From contig JAEOAD010000005.1 of NCBI GenBank assembly GCA_036365145.1, positions 7,456,001 to 7,520,000 of the forward strand: DNA of 64,000 bases, read 5' to 3'. The translations under genes and the position numbers were made by a program. Below the pieces are notes generated by a model that ran no database searches, was not told the origin of the DNA, and saw only the letters and a list, made by a program, of their open reading frames with translations. Position 1 is the stretch's first letter. The number at the start of each line of letters is the position of its first letter. The DNA is from Orientallactaga sibirica. Lineage: Eukaryota > Chordata > Mammalia > Rodentia > Dipodidae. This document shows positions 10,056 to 19,784 of this stretch, in pieces.

Positions 10056-10516
10056 GCCCGGCCTGGTGGTGCACGCCTTTAATTCCAGTACTTGGGAGGC
10101 AGAAGTAGGAGGATCCCCATGAGTTTGAAGCCACCATGAGACTACATAGTTAATTCCAGATCAACCTGGGCCAGAGTAAGACCCTACTTCAAAAAAGCCA
10201 TACAAGGGGCTGGAGAGATGGCTTAGTGGTTAAACGCTTGCCTGTGAAGCCTAAGGATCCCAGTTTGAGGCATGATTCTCCAGGACCCACGTAAGCCAGA
10301 TGCATAAGGGGGCGCATGCATCTGGAGTTCGTTTGTAGTGGCTAGAGGCCCTGGCGCACCCATTCTCTCTCTCTCTCTTTTTTTTTTCTCTCTCTCTCTC
10401 TACCTGCCTATTTCTGTATCTCTCTCTCTCAAATTAATAAATAAATAAAAATAAAATATTAAAAAAGCCTTTATTGTCATTTGTTAAAAAAAAGCCATAC
10501 AAAAAAAATTTTTTTT
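10056..10516 (+). mobile_element. B1 SINE, split by a DIP
   Basis: Flanked by an 11-bp TSD aagtatgtgta at 10045-10055 and 10517-10527. The B1 body is 10056-10205; its A/T tail resumes after the inserted DIP. Confidence 0.9.
10206..10487 (+). mobile_element. DIP SINE with extended 3' tail, nested in B1
   Basis: Flanked by a 15-bp TSD aaaaaagccatacaa at 10191-10205 and 10488-10502. Past its normal tail (about 10460) there are about 25 extra bases (gcctttattgtcatttgtt) before a second A-run. This suggests that a read-through transcript was inserted. Confidence 0.85.
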
Positions 10517-10734
10517 AAGTATGTGTAAAATTATAAATGGCATGAAAATACAAAATGTTTGGGGTTAAACTGTGTCTTTTGAAATTCTCATGTTAGAGCT
10601 CCAACTCTCAGAACTTTCAAAATGTGACTATATTTGCAGAGAGGGGTTTTTAAAGTGGAGATGAGGTCAAGATGAGGTCATTGGAGATGGTCCACCTGCA
10701 GCCGACTGTCACCCTTATCAAAAGAGAAAATATG

Positions 10735-11290
10735 GGAACTAGAGAGATAGCTCAGTCAGACAGTGTGTGGTTTGCAAGCATGAGGACCTTAGTTTGATTC
10801 CTAGAATCTATAATTTCAGAAAAAAAAAAAGGACAGGTATGGTGGTATGCATGTGTGATTCCAGCCTGGGCAGGTGGAGACAGGCAGATCCCTGGGGTTG
10901 CAGGCCAGCCAATCTAGTCTCCTTGGCAGGTTCCAGGACAGTGAAAGACCCTGTATAAAATTATTATTATTGTTATTATTATTATTATCATTATTATTAT
11001 TGGTCTCACTCTAGCCCAGGCTGACCTGGAATTCCCTATGCAGTCTCAGGGTGGCCTTGAACTCATGGCGATCGTCCTACCTCTGCCTCCCAAGTGCTGG
11101 GATTCAAGGTGTGTGACACCATGTCTGGTTTCCCTGTCTAAAATTATAATAATAAAAGTAACTAATAATGATAATAATAATGACAGCACTTGAGGAACAA
11201 CTTGAGGTTGTCCTCTGGTCTCTACATGCACATATACACATGTGTAGTGGCACACACACATGCATGCACACACATGAACACACACACATT
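10735..11290 (+). mobile_element. B3 SINE nested in MLT1, split by a B1
   Basis: The head (gagagatagctcagtcagac, ttagtttgattccta) and body occupy 10735-10963. The tail (gaggttgtcctctggtctc, CA-rich) occupies 11132-11290. The probable TSD caaaagagaaaatatg at 10719-10734 matches caaagagaaactatg at 11291-11305. Confidence 0.85.
10964..11131 (-). mobile_element. B1 SINE nested in B3
   Basis: Flanked by ccctgtataaaatta (10949-10963) and ccctgtctaaaatta (11132-11146). The tail complement has become (TTA)n. Confidence 0.9.
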
Positions 11291-11606
11291 CAAAGAGAAA
11301 CTATGAATGTGCAGAAAAAAACCAAGTGTGCAAAGTGCACACACAAGCAAGCAGTGTGAGGACACAGTGAGAAGGCAGCCGTGTGCAAACTGAGGAGAGA
11401 AGCCTCAGGAGAAACCAAACCTGCTGACACTTTGACCTTGAAACCCAAGCGTCTGAACTGATGAGAAAATTAATTCTGTTATTTAAGCCACCCAGTCTGT
11501 GATATTTTGTAGTGGTAATCTTACCAAACTAGTATAGAGAGTCAGAAAGAAATGTTCCAAGAAAAGTTACCACCCCATGGTTGGGAAGAAAGAAAAGTAT
11601 ATTCTA

Positions 11607-11822
11607 AGCTGGGCATGGTGGCACACACCTTTAATCCCAGCACTCGGGAGGCAGAGGTAGGAGGATAGCTATGGGTTCGAGGCCACCCTGAGACTACATG
11701 GTGAATTCCAGGTCAGCCTGGACTAGCATGAGACCCTACCTTGAAAAACCAACAAAAGAAAGAAGAAGAAGGAGGAGGAGGAGGAGGAGGAGGAGGAGGA
11801 GGAGGAGGAGGAAGAAGGAGAA
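11607..11822 (+). mobile_element. B1 SINE with (GGA)n tail
   Basis: Flanked by an 18-bp perfect TSD aaagaaaagtatattcta at 11589-11606 and 11823-11840. The A-tail grew into (GAA)/(GGA)n over about 11760-11820. A minus-strand poly-Ser ORF across it is an artefact. Confidence 0.94.
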
Positions 11823-11840
11823 AAAGAAAAGTATATTCTA

Positions 11841-11995
11841 GCCAAAGTGTGCACCAGGGATTCTAGCCACTGCGAACAAACTCCAGAAGCCCGTGCCCCT
11901 TTGTGCATCTGGCTCTACACGGGTATTGAGGAGACAACCTGGGTTGTTAGGCTTTTCAGGAAGCGCCTTAACCTCTGAGTCATCTGTCCAGCCCG
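11841..11995 (-). mobile_element. DIP SINE, 3'-truncated
   Basis: Starts inside the body (gtgcaccagggattctagccactg) directly at the B1 TSD and runs to the head complement (gagtcatctgtccagccc). The CT region and tail are absent. Confidence 0.75.
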
Positions 11996-12027
11996 GAAAT
12001 GCATTTTCATAGAGTATTAATAGGACC

Positions 12028-12446
12028 TCGATGCCCATCAGGGATTCACACGTTGAAAACTTAGTCTTCGGGATGTTGGAAGATGCTTTGAAAGCCAGCA
12101 AGTTCCGAGGTGGAGCTCAGCGGAGGGCGGTTAGCTCGCTGGAAACATGACCTCGGAGGAATTAGTAGTTCTCATGACATCTGGCTTAGCTCTCCTAGAG
12201 AGGATATTACAAAAGACAAGGCTCCCATTTCAGTCTCCTGGTTCCTTGTCTCTCTCTCTCTCTGGCTTCTTTTTTCACCATGTAATCCCTCCCTTCCATG
12301 TATACATCCATCATGTTGTTATCTACCATGGGGTGACGCAGCCAGGAGGTCCTGACCAGAGTTGGCTCCATGTTGGTCACACTTTCAGCCTCTGAAACTA
12401 TGATCTCAAAATGCCTCATTTCTTTATAAAGTCCCCAGCCTCGGGT

Positions 12447-12488
<42 letters not shown>

Positions 12489-12527
12489 ATTTTCTTATAG
12501 CAGTGGGAAATGAATTAATAATACTGG
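12028..12527 (+). mobile_element. MaLR LTR (MST/MLT1 type)
   Basis: cacacgttgaaaacttagtc, gaggtggagctcagcggagg, catgacctcggaggaattag, tttctttataaagtccccagcctcggg and the end atagcagtgggaaatgaa follow the MaLR LTR order. A (TC)n run at 12452-12486 sits just before the end. Confidence 0.75.
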
Positions 12528-12857
12528 TGCCAAGCTCGGAGCAGTTAAGACAACGCAGTCACATGCAGTTAGAGGAGACAAAGGTGGGAAGTTTACTCAA
12601 ACCTCCACTGAGTTACTTTATAACCAGTAGTATGCTGGTAAGTATCTGACAACCCCTCTGTGGAGAATATCCCTGGTTTACAGCCTTCACCAGGTCCGGT
12701 GGCGCAAATGCCCTCACTGTGGATGATCACAAGCTTCCATCATGACTCACTAAGCGTGGAAGTAGGCAGAGATGCAGTTACCCACTACTCTCGGAGCTCC
12801 ACCACAATAGCTACAGCACACTAAACAGCCTCAAGTGTACAGACAATTTATTTGTGT
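12528..12857. other. Unique sequence
   Basis: About 330 bases; nothing recognised. Confidence 0.5.
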
Positions 12858-12989
12858 ATTTTTGGTCTTTTTTTCTCTTTAAACAGGGTCTTACTGTAGC
12901 CCAGGCTGGCCTCCAGCACATGGGATTTCTCCCAGTCCTACCTTGCTTCCCAAGTGCTAGGACTAAAGGTGTGAGCTGTCATGGTTAGC
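12858..12989 (-). mobile_element. B1 SINE, old
   Basis: acagggtcttactgtagcccaggctggcc ... gctaggactaaaggtgtgag is a strongly diverged B1 complement. Confidence 0.8.
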
Positions 12990-13076
12990 TTACACAGGTA
13001 ATTTGTAAAGTGCACTAGAACAATTTGAAAATAATGAGGTTTCAGTATTTATTGCCATTTGTTTTAATAGAATGAT

Positions 13077-13228
13077 TTTTTTTTTAGTTTTTTGGTGTAG
13101 GGTCTCACCCTAGCCAAGGCTGACCTGGAATTCACTCTGTGATCGCAGGGTGGCCTGGAACTCACGGCAATCCTCCTACCTCTGCCTCCCGAGTGCTGGG
13201 ATTAAAGGCGTGCGCCACCACGCCCAGC
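13077..13228 (-). mobile_element. B1 SINE
   Basis: Flanked by ttaatagaatga-type sequence on both sides (about 13064-13076 and 13229-13241), a probable TSD. Confidence 0.92.
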
Positions 13229-13271
13229 ATTAATAGAATGAATTTAATTGTAAGTGTATGTAACTTAATTT

Positions 13272-13518
13272 TTTATTATTTTATTTATTTTTGGAGAGAG
13301 AAACAGAGAGGGAGAGGAAGTCAGATAGAGATGGGTGTGCCAGCAGCCTCTCAGCTGCTGTGAATGAAATCCAGATGTGTGCACCCCCTTGTGGGCAAGT
13401 GCGGCATTGCGCCCTTGCATCACTTTGCATCTGGCTAAACAAGGGATCTGGAGATTGGAACCAGCGTTCTTAGGCTTAGGAGGCAGGCGCCTTAACCACT
13501 AAACCATCTCTCCAGCCC
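13272..13518 (-). mobile_element. DIP-long SINE
   Basis: Flanked by a 14-bp TSD tgtaacttaatttt (about 13258-13271 and 13519-13532). Contains the long module (gcggcattgcgcccttgcat) and agcctctcagctgctgtga. Confidence 0.92.
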
Positions 13519-13689
13519 TGTAACTTAATTTTGAATAATGACTGGCTCACAAAATCCCTGCTCCCATAGGTTGGTAATCACATATCCTGTTTACAAATAC
13601 TATTTTATTATTCTTGCCCATGAGGGGTTAGATTGGTTAGGATTCAAAATAATGCACAGAAAAGTTGACATTCAGTTGACCTCTTTGTC

Positions 13690-13695
13690 TTCTCT

Positions 13696-13739
<44 letters not shown>
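13690..13739 (+). repeat. (CT)n(CA)n microsatellite
   Basis: A compound run of about 14 CT and 10 CA units, not attached to a recognised SINE tail. Confidence 0.92.
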
Positions 13740-14080
13740 AAGATTGTGGGAATCAAAAGAAGAAGAGTCTGGCTTCAGTGCTGGGTAGAGCACAACAGAG
13801 GAGGTGAGATTAACTTTAACCTTCAAGATGAGAGTTTTGGAATGCAGAAGGAAGATAAGAAAAAGCAGGGCTTCAAAGAGGGAGGGCACAAGGCCATTGT
13901 GAACCAGAGAGCAGGTTGGATGGGGAATTTTTTTTTACTAGGTGCCCTACATGGTCTCAGCTTGTTCGTGAGAGATGAGGAGGTTTGCGTATTTACCCTG
14001 ATAAACATATGGGTTGACTAGTGTTTATCTCGACAGCCAGAGCATCACAACCTTCTGGGTGTAGAAAAGAGAATAGAAAG
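13740..14080. other. Unique sequence
   Basis: About 340 bases; only short unrecognised ORFs. Confidence 0.5.
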
Positions 14081-14325
14081 GGCTGGAAAAATCTCTGATT
14101 AGTTAAGGCACTTGCTTGTGAAGATTAAGGACCCAGGTTCGGCTCCCCAGAACCCACATAAGCCAGTTGCACAAGGTGACTCATGTGCGCAACATGCAAA
14201 CAAAGATGGCGCACACATCTGGAGTTTGTTTGCAGTGGCTGGAGGCCCTGGTGCACCCATTCTTTCTCTCCCTCTCCTCTCTCTCTCTCTCTATTTCTCT
14301 CTGCTTAAAAAATACATTTTTAAAA
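14081..14325 (+). mobile_element. DIP SINE with extra body segment
   Basis: Normal head and tail, but the body has additional sequence (gactcatgtgcgcaacatgc) between gccagttgcacaaggt and the gcgcacacatctgg block. This is a partial duplication or an intermediate between the short and long forms. Confidence 0.82.
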
Positions 14326-14342
14326 AAATCTTAAAAATCATG

Positions 14343-14590
14343 AATTGTCTGTAAAGCCAAAGGACCTAGGTTTGATTCCCTAGGACCCACGTAAGCCAGA
14401 TGCACAAGGTGGTGCATGCTTCTGGAGTTTGTTTGCAGCAGCTGGATGCCCTGGCGTGCCCATTCTTTCTCTATCTGCCTCCCCCCCTCTCTCTCTGCCT
14501 TCTTCTCTCTAAAATAAATAAATAAAAGTGAACCAGGTTTGAAGCCAACCTGGGCTACATGAGACCCTGTCTCAAAACAAACGTACAAAT
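14343..14590 (+). mobile_element. 5'-truncated DIP followed by a B1/B4 tail fragment
   Basis: The DIP starts inside the head (gtctgtaaagccaaagg) and runs to its AAAT tail at about 14528. It is followed by aagccaacctgggctacatgagaccctg, the 3' end of an old B1- or B4-type element. Confidence 0.75.
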
Positions 14591-15007
14591 AGAAAAGCGA
14601 ACCAAGAACATTTTCCTGAGGCCCTTACGTCTCCCAGGTGACTTTCTCACGCTTAGCGCCAGCTGGCTTTGAGGCTGACTTAACCTGGAACGACCTGCCT
14701 CTTGCCTCTCCCCCTACAAGCACTCTGGTCTCTTCCTGACTACGGAACAACGGCCATGAGGCTTGAGCCTGTCTCGGGGCCTTGGGACCTGTGCTTCCTT
14801 TAGCAGGAGGCAGTTCCTCATGCTCCAGTCATCCCTACGCACTCTGCATGGCTGTTTTGCCTCCTCGCTGCGGGCTCAGCACAGGTATGTTGTCCCACCA
14901 GTCCACCCAACCTTCCCCTGGCCCTGATGAGACAGCTCTACAATTCCAACTGCTTTGAGTCCCAGCACTTACCATTCATTGAAATGACCCATAGTCTGCT
15001 TTCTTCA
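14591..15007. other. Unique, SINE-poor sequence
   Basis: Moderately G+C-rich, with no gene or repeat identified. It is the start of a 1.7-kb stretch without young SINEs. Confidence 0.5.
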
Positions 15008-15225
15008 GGGATGAGCCAAGTGTGACATGTGGGCCAAATGCAGCATTGGCTGTTGCTGAAATGCAGTGTTTCTGGGACAAACCACTTCTAATTACGTACA
15101 GATCATCCGTCCGTGGGTTTGTGGGGCAGCCACAAAGTTGAGCACAGTAGTTTCAACAGAGAACTTAGGGTCTACAGGGCTGAAATAATTACTTCTATCC
15201 TTTCAGAAAAGGATTTGCAACTTAT
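15008..15225 (+). mobile_element. Ancient mammal-wide repeat, probably DNA transposon
   Basis: ccaaatgcagcattgg, agttgagcacagtag, caacagagaacttagggtc and cctttcagaaaaggatttgc match a common old mammalian repeat I recall as a hAT-type transposon but cannot name. A second partial copy is at 33985-34070. Confidence 0.55.
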
Positions 15226-15239
15226 CATGTCTGCATCTC

Positions 15240-15350
15240 ATTGACTTCTCTTAGAAAGCCCGGTTCTTGAGGGAAGGCGGGGGTCTGTTTTCTTTCTTAC
15301 TGTGCCCCCAGCACCCAGAAGGATCCCTGTTGCTGTTGTGCAAATGAGAG
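15240..15350 (+). mobile_element. L2-like 3' end
   Basis: gttcttgagggaaggcggggg, tctgttttctttcttactgtg and cccccagcaccc match the order in the L2 3' consensus (gagggcaggg, gtgtct, tccccagcgcc). Confidence 0.5.
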
Positions 15351-15479
15351 CAATAATGAAGGGTGATCATCTTGCTTACCAAATCCTCAAGTGAGAGAAA
15401 CTTGGCCAAGCTGGATCTTACCACCACCACCACTATGGGACCCCTAAGGGTAAAGTGGATGAGCAGGCGTTAATGTCGT

Positions 15480-15665
15480 GCTGGGCCATGCGTTCAATGC
15501 TTGGTTCACACTGTAATATTTAATGCCGGCATCTACCCACCGAGGCAGGCTTCCTACTACCATGTCATACATGAGGAAATGGAGACCCACGGAATCCAAG
15601 TAATTGCCCCCAAATCCTACTTGGTCAGTGGTTTCTACAACCTTTGCTCTTTCTTCTGTGCCAGG
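15480..15665 (+). mobile_element. MIR SINE
   Basis: acatgaggaaatggagaccc, caagtaattgcccccaaatc and the tail ggtttctacaacctttgctc correspond to the MIR core (gatgaggaaactgag, taacttgcccaaggtc). Confidence 0.65.
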
Positions 15666-15764
15666 CACCCCTGAAAGGACATGATCTTCAGTGTAAGAGA
15701 GATCCAGTCACCGGTGGAAGTTCCAGGCCTGCACTGGAGTCCCTGGTGGTCTGAGTATGAGGAG

Positions 15765-15850
15765 GAGAAATCCTATCTCATTTCGTGGGCACGAGGGTCA
15801 TATGAGATGGACGAGGTACATACCTAACGCAAGGTTCAGAAGTGTCAGCT
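15765..15850 (-). mobile_element. MIR-like fragment
   Basis: gggtcatatgagatggacg, gtacatacctaacgcaagg and ttcagaagtg resemble the complement of the MIR 5' half (ttaaatgagataat, taagcgcttagcac). Confidence 0.35.
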
Positions 15851-16262
15851 CCTTCTCCCTTCCTCTGGCCTGGGAGTGGGGGCAGGGTGTGTGGAGAAGC
15901 AGCTGGGCGACAGCCCTCCCCAGGGTGAGAAACCAGCACGGCCCCTCCCCCGCAGCACTGTCCTCTTTGCCCCTGGCCACTTCCCTTGGCTGGGAACAAT
16001 CCCAGGGCCTCCACTGCTTTCCTTTGAGACACAGAGTTCTATTTAGACCCCTTGTGCCTCCACTTTTCCCATACCAGGCATCCTTTTGGGTCAGTACCTG
16101 GAGATGGAGAACTTAAACAGAAAACTATCCCACGGGTGTGTGAAGAAGAGAATCAGCCAACAGGAAGTCCTTGAGAGTCTTGAGGGAATTTTAATGTTAA
16201 GAATACAATAATTTTCATGTTGACAGAAAAGACCATTTGGTAGGGAGTGTAGGGAGAGAGAC

Positions 16263-16268
<6 letters not shown>
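15851..16268. other. Unique, locally G+C-rich sequence
   Basis: Contains CpGs near 15900-15960 and overlapping ORFs of up to about 119 codons on both strands. None has a recognisable domain, and I do not call a gene. Confidence 0.5.

Positions 16269-16301
<33 letters not shown>
16269..16301 (+). repeat. (CA)n microsatellite
   Basis: About 16 perfect CA units preceding catatgttggg. Confidence 0.95.
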
Positions 16302-16304
<3 letters not shown>

Positions 16305-16355
16305 GTTGGGAATTAGGCATTGAGCTCTGTGAATTAAACAAGAAAGCCAACCCTG

Positions 16356-16566
16356 GGCTGAAGAGATTGCTTAGCCGTTAAGGTGCATGCCTGTGGAGCC
16401 TAAGGACCTAGGTTCGACTCCCCAGAACTCACATAAGCCAGATGCACAGGTGGTTCATGTATTTTGGAGTTCATTTGCAGTGGCTAGAGGCCCTGGCGTG
16501 TCCATTCTCTCTCTCTCTCTTTAATATATAAATAAAGATAAAATAAAATAAAATAAAATAAAATAA
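16356..16566 (+). mobile_element. DIP SINE
   Basis: Full-length with a modified head (gaagagattgcttagccg). The tail is an (AAAAT)n pentanucleotide expansion. Confidence 0.9.
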
Positions 16567-16762
16567 AAAGAAACCCAACACTACATAGGTAACAGGGGAA
16601 TGAATTTATGAGCTCCGGGATATGGGGTAGCTGGTACAATCAGAAAGCCTCCCTCCTCCAGGTCTCTGGAATTTGATAGCACCTCTGGCACCATCACTAG
16701 GAATTCAATCTGAAACGCTCCCTGCAGGCTTATGTTTTCATTGCTTGTTTCCCAGTTTGAGG

Positions 16763-16763
<1 letters not shown>

Positions 16764-16793
<30 letters not shown>

Positions 16794-16937
16794 GTTTTCT
16801 TGAGGTAAGGTCTCATTCTAGCCCAGGCTGATGTGGAATTCATTATGTAGTCTCAGAATGGCCTTGAACTCATAACGATCCTCCTACCTCTGCCTCCCAA
16901 GTGCTGGGATTAAAGACTTGCGCCACCACGCCTGGTT
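16764..16937 (-). mobile_element. B1 SINE
   Basis: The tail complement is a (TTA)n run of about 11 units. A probable TSD is ggcattatt on each side (about 16755 and 16941). Confidence 0.9.
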
Positions 16938-17215
16938 TGTGGCATTATTTTGAAGGTTGTGGAGAGTGTGGGATGTGGGACCTGGCTGGCAAAAGTAGGA
17001 TACTGTGGGTGGGACTTTGAGACTTCAACTCACCCCAGGTTCCAGTGTGAGCTATCTGCTCTCTGGTCCATGGGAACAAACTGCGCCTCACAATTCCGCT
17101 CCCCTGGATGGAGCTACTTCCCCATCCTGTCCCGATTTGCGATGAACCAGAATCCATCTTACCTCCCCTGTGCTGTTTCTATCACGTATTCTGGTTGCAG
17201 GAATGTAAAAGTAAG

Positions 17216-17350
17216 GGCTGGAGAAATGGCTCAACAGTTAAGGCGCATGCAAAGCCTAACAACATGAGTTCAGTTCCCCAGCACTCACGTAAAGCCAGAT
17301 GCGCAAAGTGGGGCCTGAATCTGGTGTGCGTTTGCAGCAGCTGGAGGATG
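17216..17350 (+). mobile_element. DIP SINE, 3'-truncated
   Basis: Head and body only; it stops after gcagcagctggagg and lacks the CT region and tail. Confidence 0.8.
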
Positions 17351-17426
17351 CAAAAGTAACTAATGCTTACCTACGCTCCGACATGCTGAAAAAGATGGCA
17401 GGCATCCCTTAAAGTGCATGGATACC

Positions 17427-17700
17427 GGGTCTGGGGAGATGGTTCAGTGGTTCAACAATTGCTCACAAAGCCTACAGCCCAGAGTCAATTCCCCAGCCAC
17501 CAGTATAAAGCCAGATAGGCATTCATACGCAGCCGCAAGTGACCATCGCATGCACACACACACACACATGCAGATATCTATGTTCATCTATGTCCCCAGC
17601 CACCAGTATAAAGCCAGAAATGACAGGCATTCACACACAACACAGATATCTATGTTCATCTATGTCCAAAATGACAGGCATTCTACACAACACCTACGTA
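17427..17700 (+). mobile_element. tRNA-headed SINE with internal tandem duplication
   Basis: The head ctggggagatggttcagtgg is followed by CA-rich sequence. The segments agatatctatgttcatctat and aatgacaggcattc are each repeated (17572-17641 and 17643-17692), and ccagccaccagtataaagcc occurs twice. Family is B3- or DIP-related. Confidence 0.55.
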
Positions 17701-17943
17701 GTATTCCTCAAACTCTCATGATTATTGGAATAAAGTCTGGTAGAGACCAAAGCAGCCAAGAAGAATAGAAAAGAAAATGTACTGTGGGATTCTGGAACAG
17801 AAAAAGGACATTTTTGGGAAAACTACTAAAATCTGAATAAAGTCTTGAAGAGCTTAGTTCACAACAATGTGCCAGTGCTGGCTTCTTCTTGGGATAAATA
17901 TGCCACGTTACAATAGCATGTCAATGTGATAAAGGGAATCTCA

Positions 17944-18149
17944 GGCTAAGGAGATGCTCAGTGGTTAAAGCACTTGTCCAATGCAAAAGCCAGAAGCTGA
18001 GACAGACTACCATCATCCCACAATCCCAGATGGAAGGTGCACACAGAATTTCCCAGATGCCCATGGACCAGCCAGACTGGTGAATGTGTGCACACGACAC
18101 CATGAACACTAGAGAACCTGCCTCAAGAGGAGGAACACTGTCTTCTGAG

Positions 18150-18195
<46 letters not shown>

Positions 18196-18325
18196 AAGAA
18201 ACAAAAATAATAATAAACCGAGGTGGAGAGGGACTGAGAAGACACAGCATCAACCTCTGTGCACATGTGTCTGCTCACCCATGTATGAACATGCATATGC
18301 ATGTGCACACACGTATAAAAATACA
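17944..18325 (+). mobile_element. B3 SINE, diverged
   Basis: Head ggctaaggagatgctcagtgg. The 3' part (ggtggagagggactgagaagacacagcatcaacctctg then CA-rich) follows B3 order. A pure (CA)n of about 20 units lies inside at 18153-18193. Confidence 0.65.
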
Positions 18326-18440
18326 TTAAAAATGATCAGGACACATAGACCCCAGGGGTGTGCGCATGCAGGGAAACACCTCGTGCATGGTAAGAAGGGT
18401 GACACATCTGAGCCTCTGCTGTATAGAATGCCACAGTCAG

Positions 18441-18899
18441 TGTTGGGTCCCCACTTGGGCCAGCCCAGGAGGGGATGCAGGGTCTCCACCTGGCAGGGGG
18501 TGAGAGGCACAGAGTCAAGACACAGGCACTGGGAGTTGGGTGGAAGCAGGCAGAGGGCCAGCTGCTGCAAACTGGTTTATTCAGGGAAATGCAGGGGTTT
18601 TTAAGGGTTTGGGGGGCCAGTCGTTGTATGGGGTGGTTCCCTTCTTGTGACCAATGACAGCTTGTCTCCAGGCAGGGTAGTTCCCTTCTTGGGACAAATG
18701 ACAGCCTGTCTCTGGGCAGGGTGGATCCCTTCTTGGGACCAATGACAGCTTGTCTCCAGGCAGATCAGGTTGTGCGGGGTCATGGGGCTGTAGCTGTTGT
18801 CACACCAGGCATGTGTAGAATGTCCCGTCCACAGAAGCCACTTCCTGGTTCCTCCTAGCAGGTGGCCTGGATAGGGCCCCACCTGCACTGTGCCATACA
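18441..18899 (-). mobile_element. Solo LTR of a class II endogenous retrovirus
   Basis: A 459-bp element bounded by TG...CA, with terminal inverted tgttgg/tacaac-like ends. A 6-bp flanking duplication agtcag (18435-18440) and actcag (18900-18905) has one mismatch; 6 bp is typical of ERV2/IAP-like integration. Read on the minus strand, an AATAAA signal lies at 18581-18576, with three 44-bp repeats upstream of it. No gag, pol or env sequence adjoins it, so this is a recombined solo LTR. Confidence 0.75.
18631..18762 (-). repeat. Three 44-bp tandem repeats inside the LTR
   Basis: The units 18631-18674, 18675-18718 and 18719-18762 are exactly 44 bp each, with a few substitutions. Each has accaatgacag or acaaatgacag, an inverted CCAAT-type box. 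They sit upstream of the LTR poly(A) signal, so they may be U3 enhancer repeats. Confidence 0.9.
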
Positions 18900-19062
18900 A
18901 CTCAGTCATCCAGACAAGAGGAGTTCAAAAGGAAGGCACCAGCGGAGGGCCCAGGATCCACATCCAAGATGGCACGGGGAGCACTGCTTCCTTTCCAGGG
19001 AATGAGCTCTGTGCTCACATGGTAGATGAAGAGGGGAAGAAAACTGCTCTTTCAAGACTCGT

Positions 19063-19253
19063 TTTTTGCTTTTTACTTTTATTGATTTATTTGAGAGCAA
19101 ATATGGGCATGCCAGGTCTTTGGCCGCTGCAAATGAACTCCAGATGCATGCGCCATCTTGTGCATCTGGCTTACGTGGGTCCTGGGGAACTGAACGTGTG
19201 TTCTTTGGCTTTTCAGGCAAGTGCCTTAACCGCTGAGCCATCTCTCCAGCCCT
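19063..19253 (-). mobile_element. DIP SINE
   Basis: Flanked by tcaagactcgtttttt and tcaagactctttttaa (about 19048 and 19254), a TSD with minor divergence. Confidence 0.92.
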
Positions 19254-19466
19254 CAAGACTCTTTTTAAGGGTCCTAAGCTCATCTATGAAGACTGTACCT
19301 TGTGGTTAAATCATCTCCTAAAGGTAGAACTTGCAGGTCAATTTCAATGTTTGAATTTGGGAAAACATCAGACCATAACAGTGGCCATCTATGGGCCACT
19401 ATGTGTATGTATATATCCTGGCTTTACAAACATCAGTACATGTGTGTGTTTATGTATGAGTGGGTG

Positions 19467-19783
19467 TGTTAATAAGCTTTTTCTTGCTGTGAAAATTCCC
19501 AAGGAAACAACGTAGGAAGGATTTATTTCGGGTCATGGTTTCAGAGGTTTCAGCTCATGGTCACCATTATTTTGAGCTTGAAGTGAAGCAGAATATCATG
19601 TCATGGGTAGCAGAGCATGGTAGAACAAAGAGCCTCACCTTGTGGTCAACAGAAAACAGAAAGACAGGAGAGAGAGAGACCCAAGGATATGCCACCACTA
19701 ACTTACTTCATTCAGCCAGACTGCACCAAATACAGTTTCTAACATCTCCCAAGCCTTCAACACACGAACCTCTGGAAGACCTT
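19467..19783 (-). mobile_element. MaLR-type LTR
   Basis: Starts tgttaataagc. ttgctgtgaaaattccc, aggaaggatttatttcggg, tttcagaggtttcagctcatgg and cttacttcattcagccagactg are the complement of a rodent MaLR-like LTR, with its AATAAA equivalent near 19520. It faces the next copy head to head. Confidence 0.6.
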
Positions 19784-19784
19784 T

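Larger units (their letters stand above)
10548..11537 (+). mobile_element. MLT1-type MaLR LTR, split
   Basis: The left part (10548-10734) has ttgaaattctcatgttagagc and gaggtcattggagatgg. The right part (11291-11537) has gaggacacagtgagaaggcag, ttctgttatttaagccaccc and agtctgtgatattttgtag. Together they follow the MLT1 LTR layout. A B3 carrying a B1 sits between. Confidence 0.8.

Noticed and set aside
18153..18193. CRISPR-like or regulatory array from regular repeats
   Set aside because: Pure dinucleotide microsatellite in a mammalian SINE; no spacers. The 44-bp repeats in the nearby LTR also lack spacers.
18441..18899. Full endogenous provirus
   Set aside because: Only one LTR is present. 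Neither side shows a primer-binding site, polypurine tract or retroviral coding sequence.
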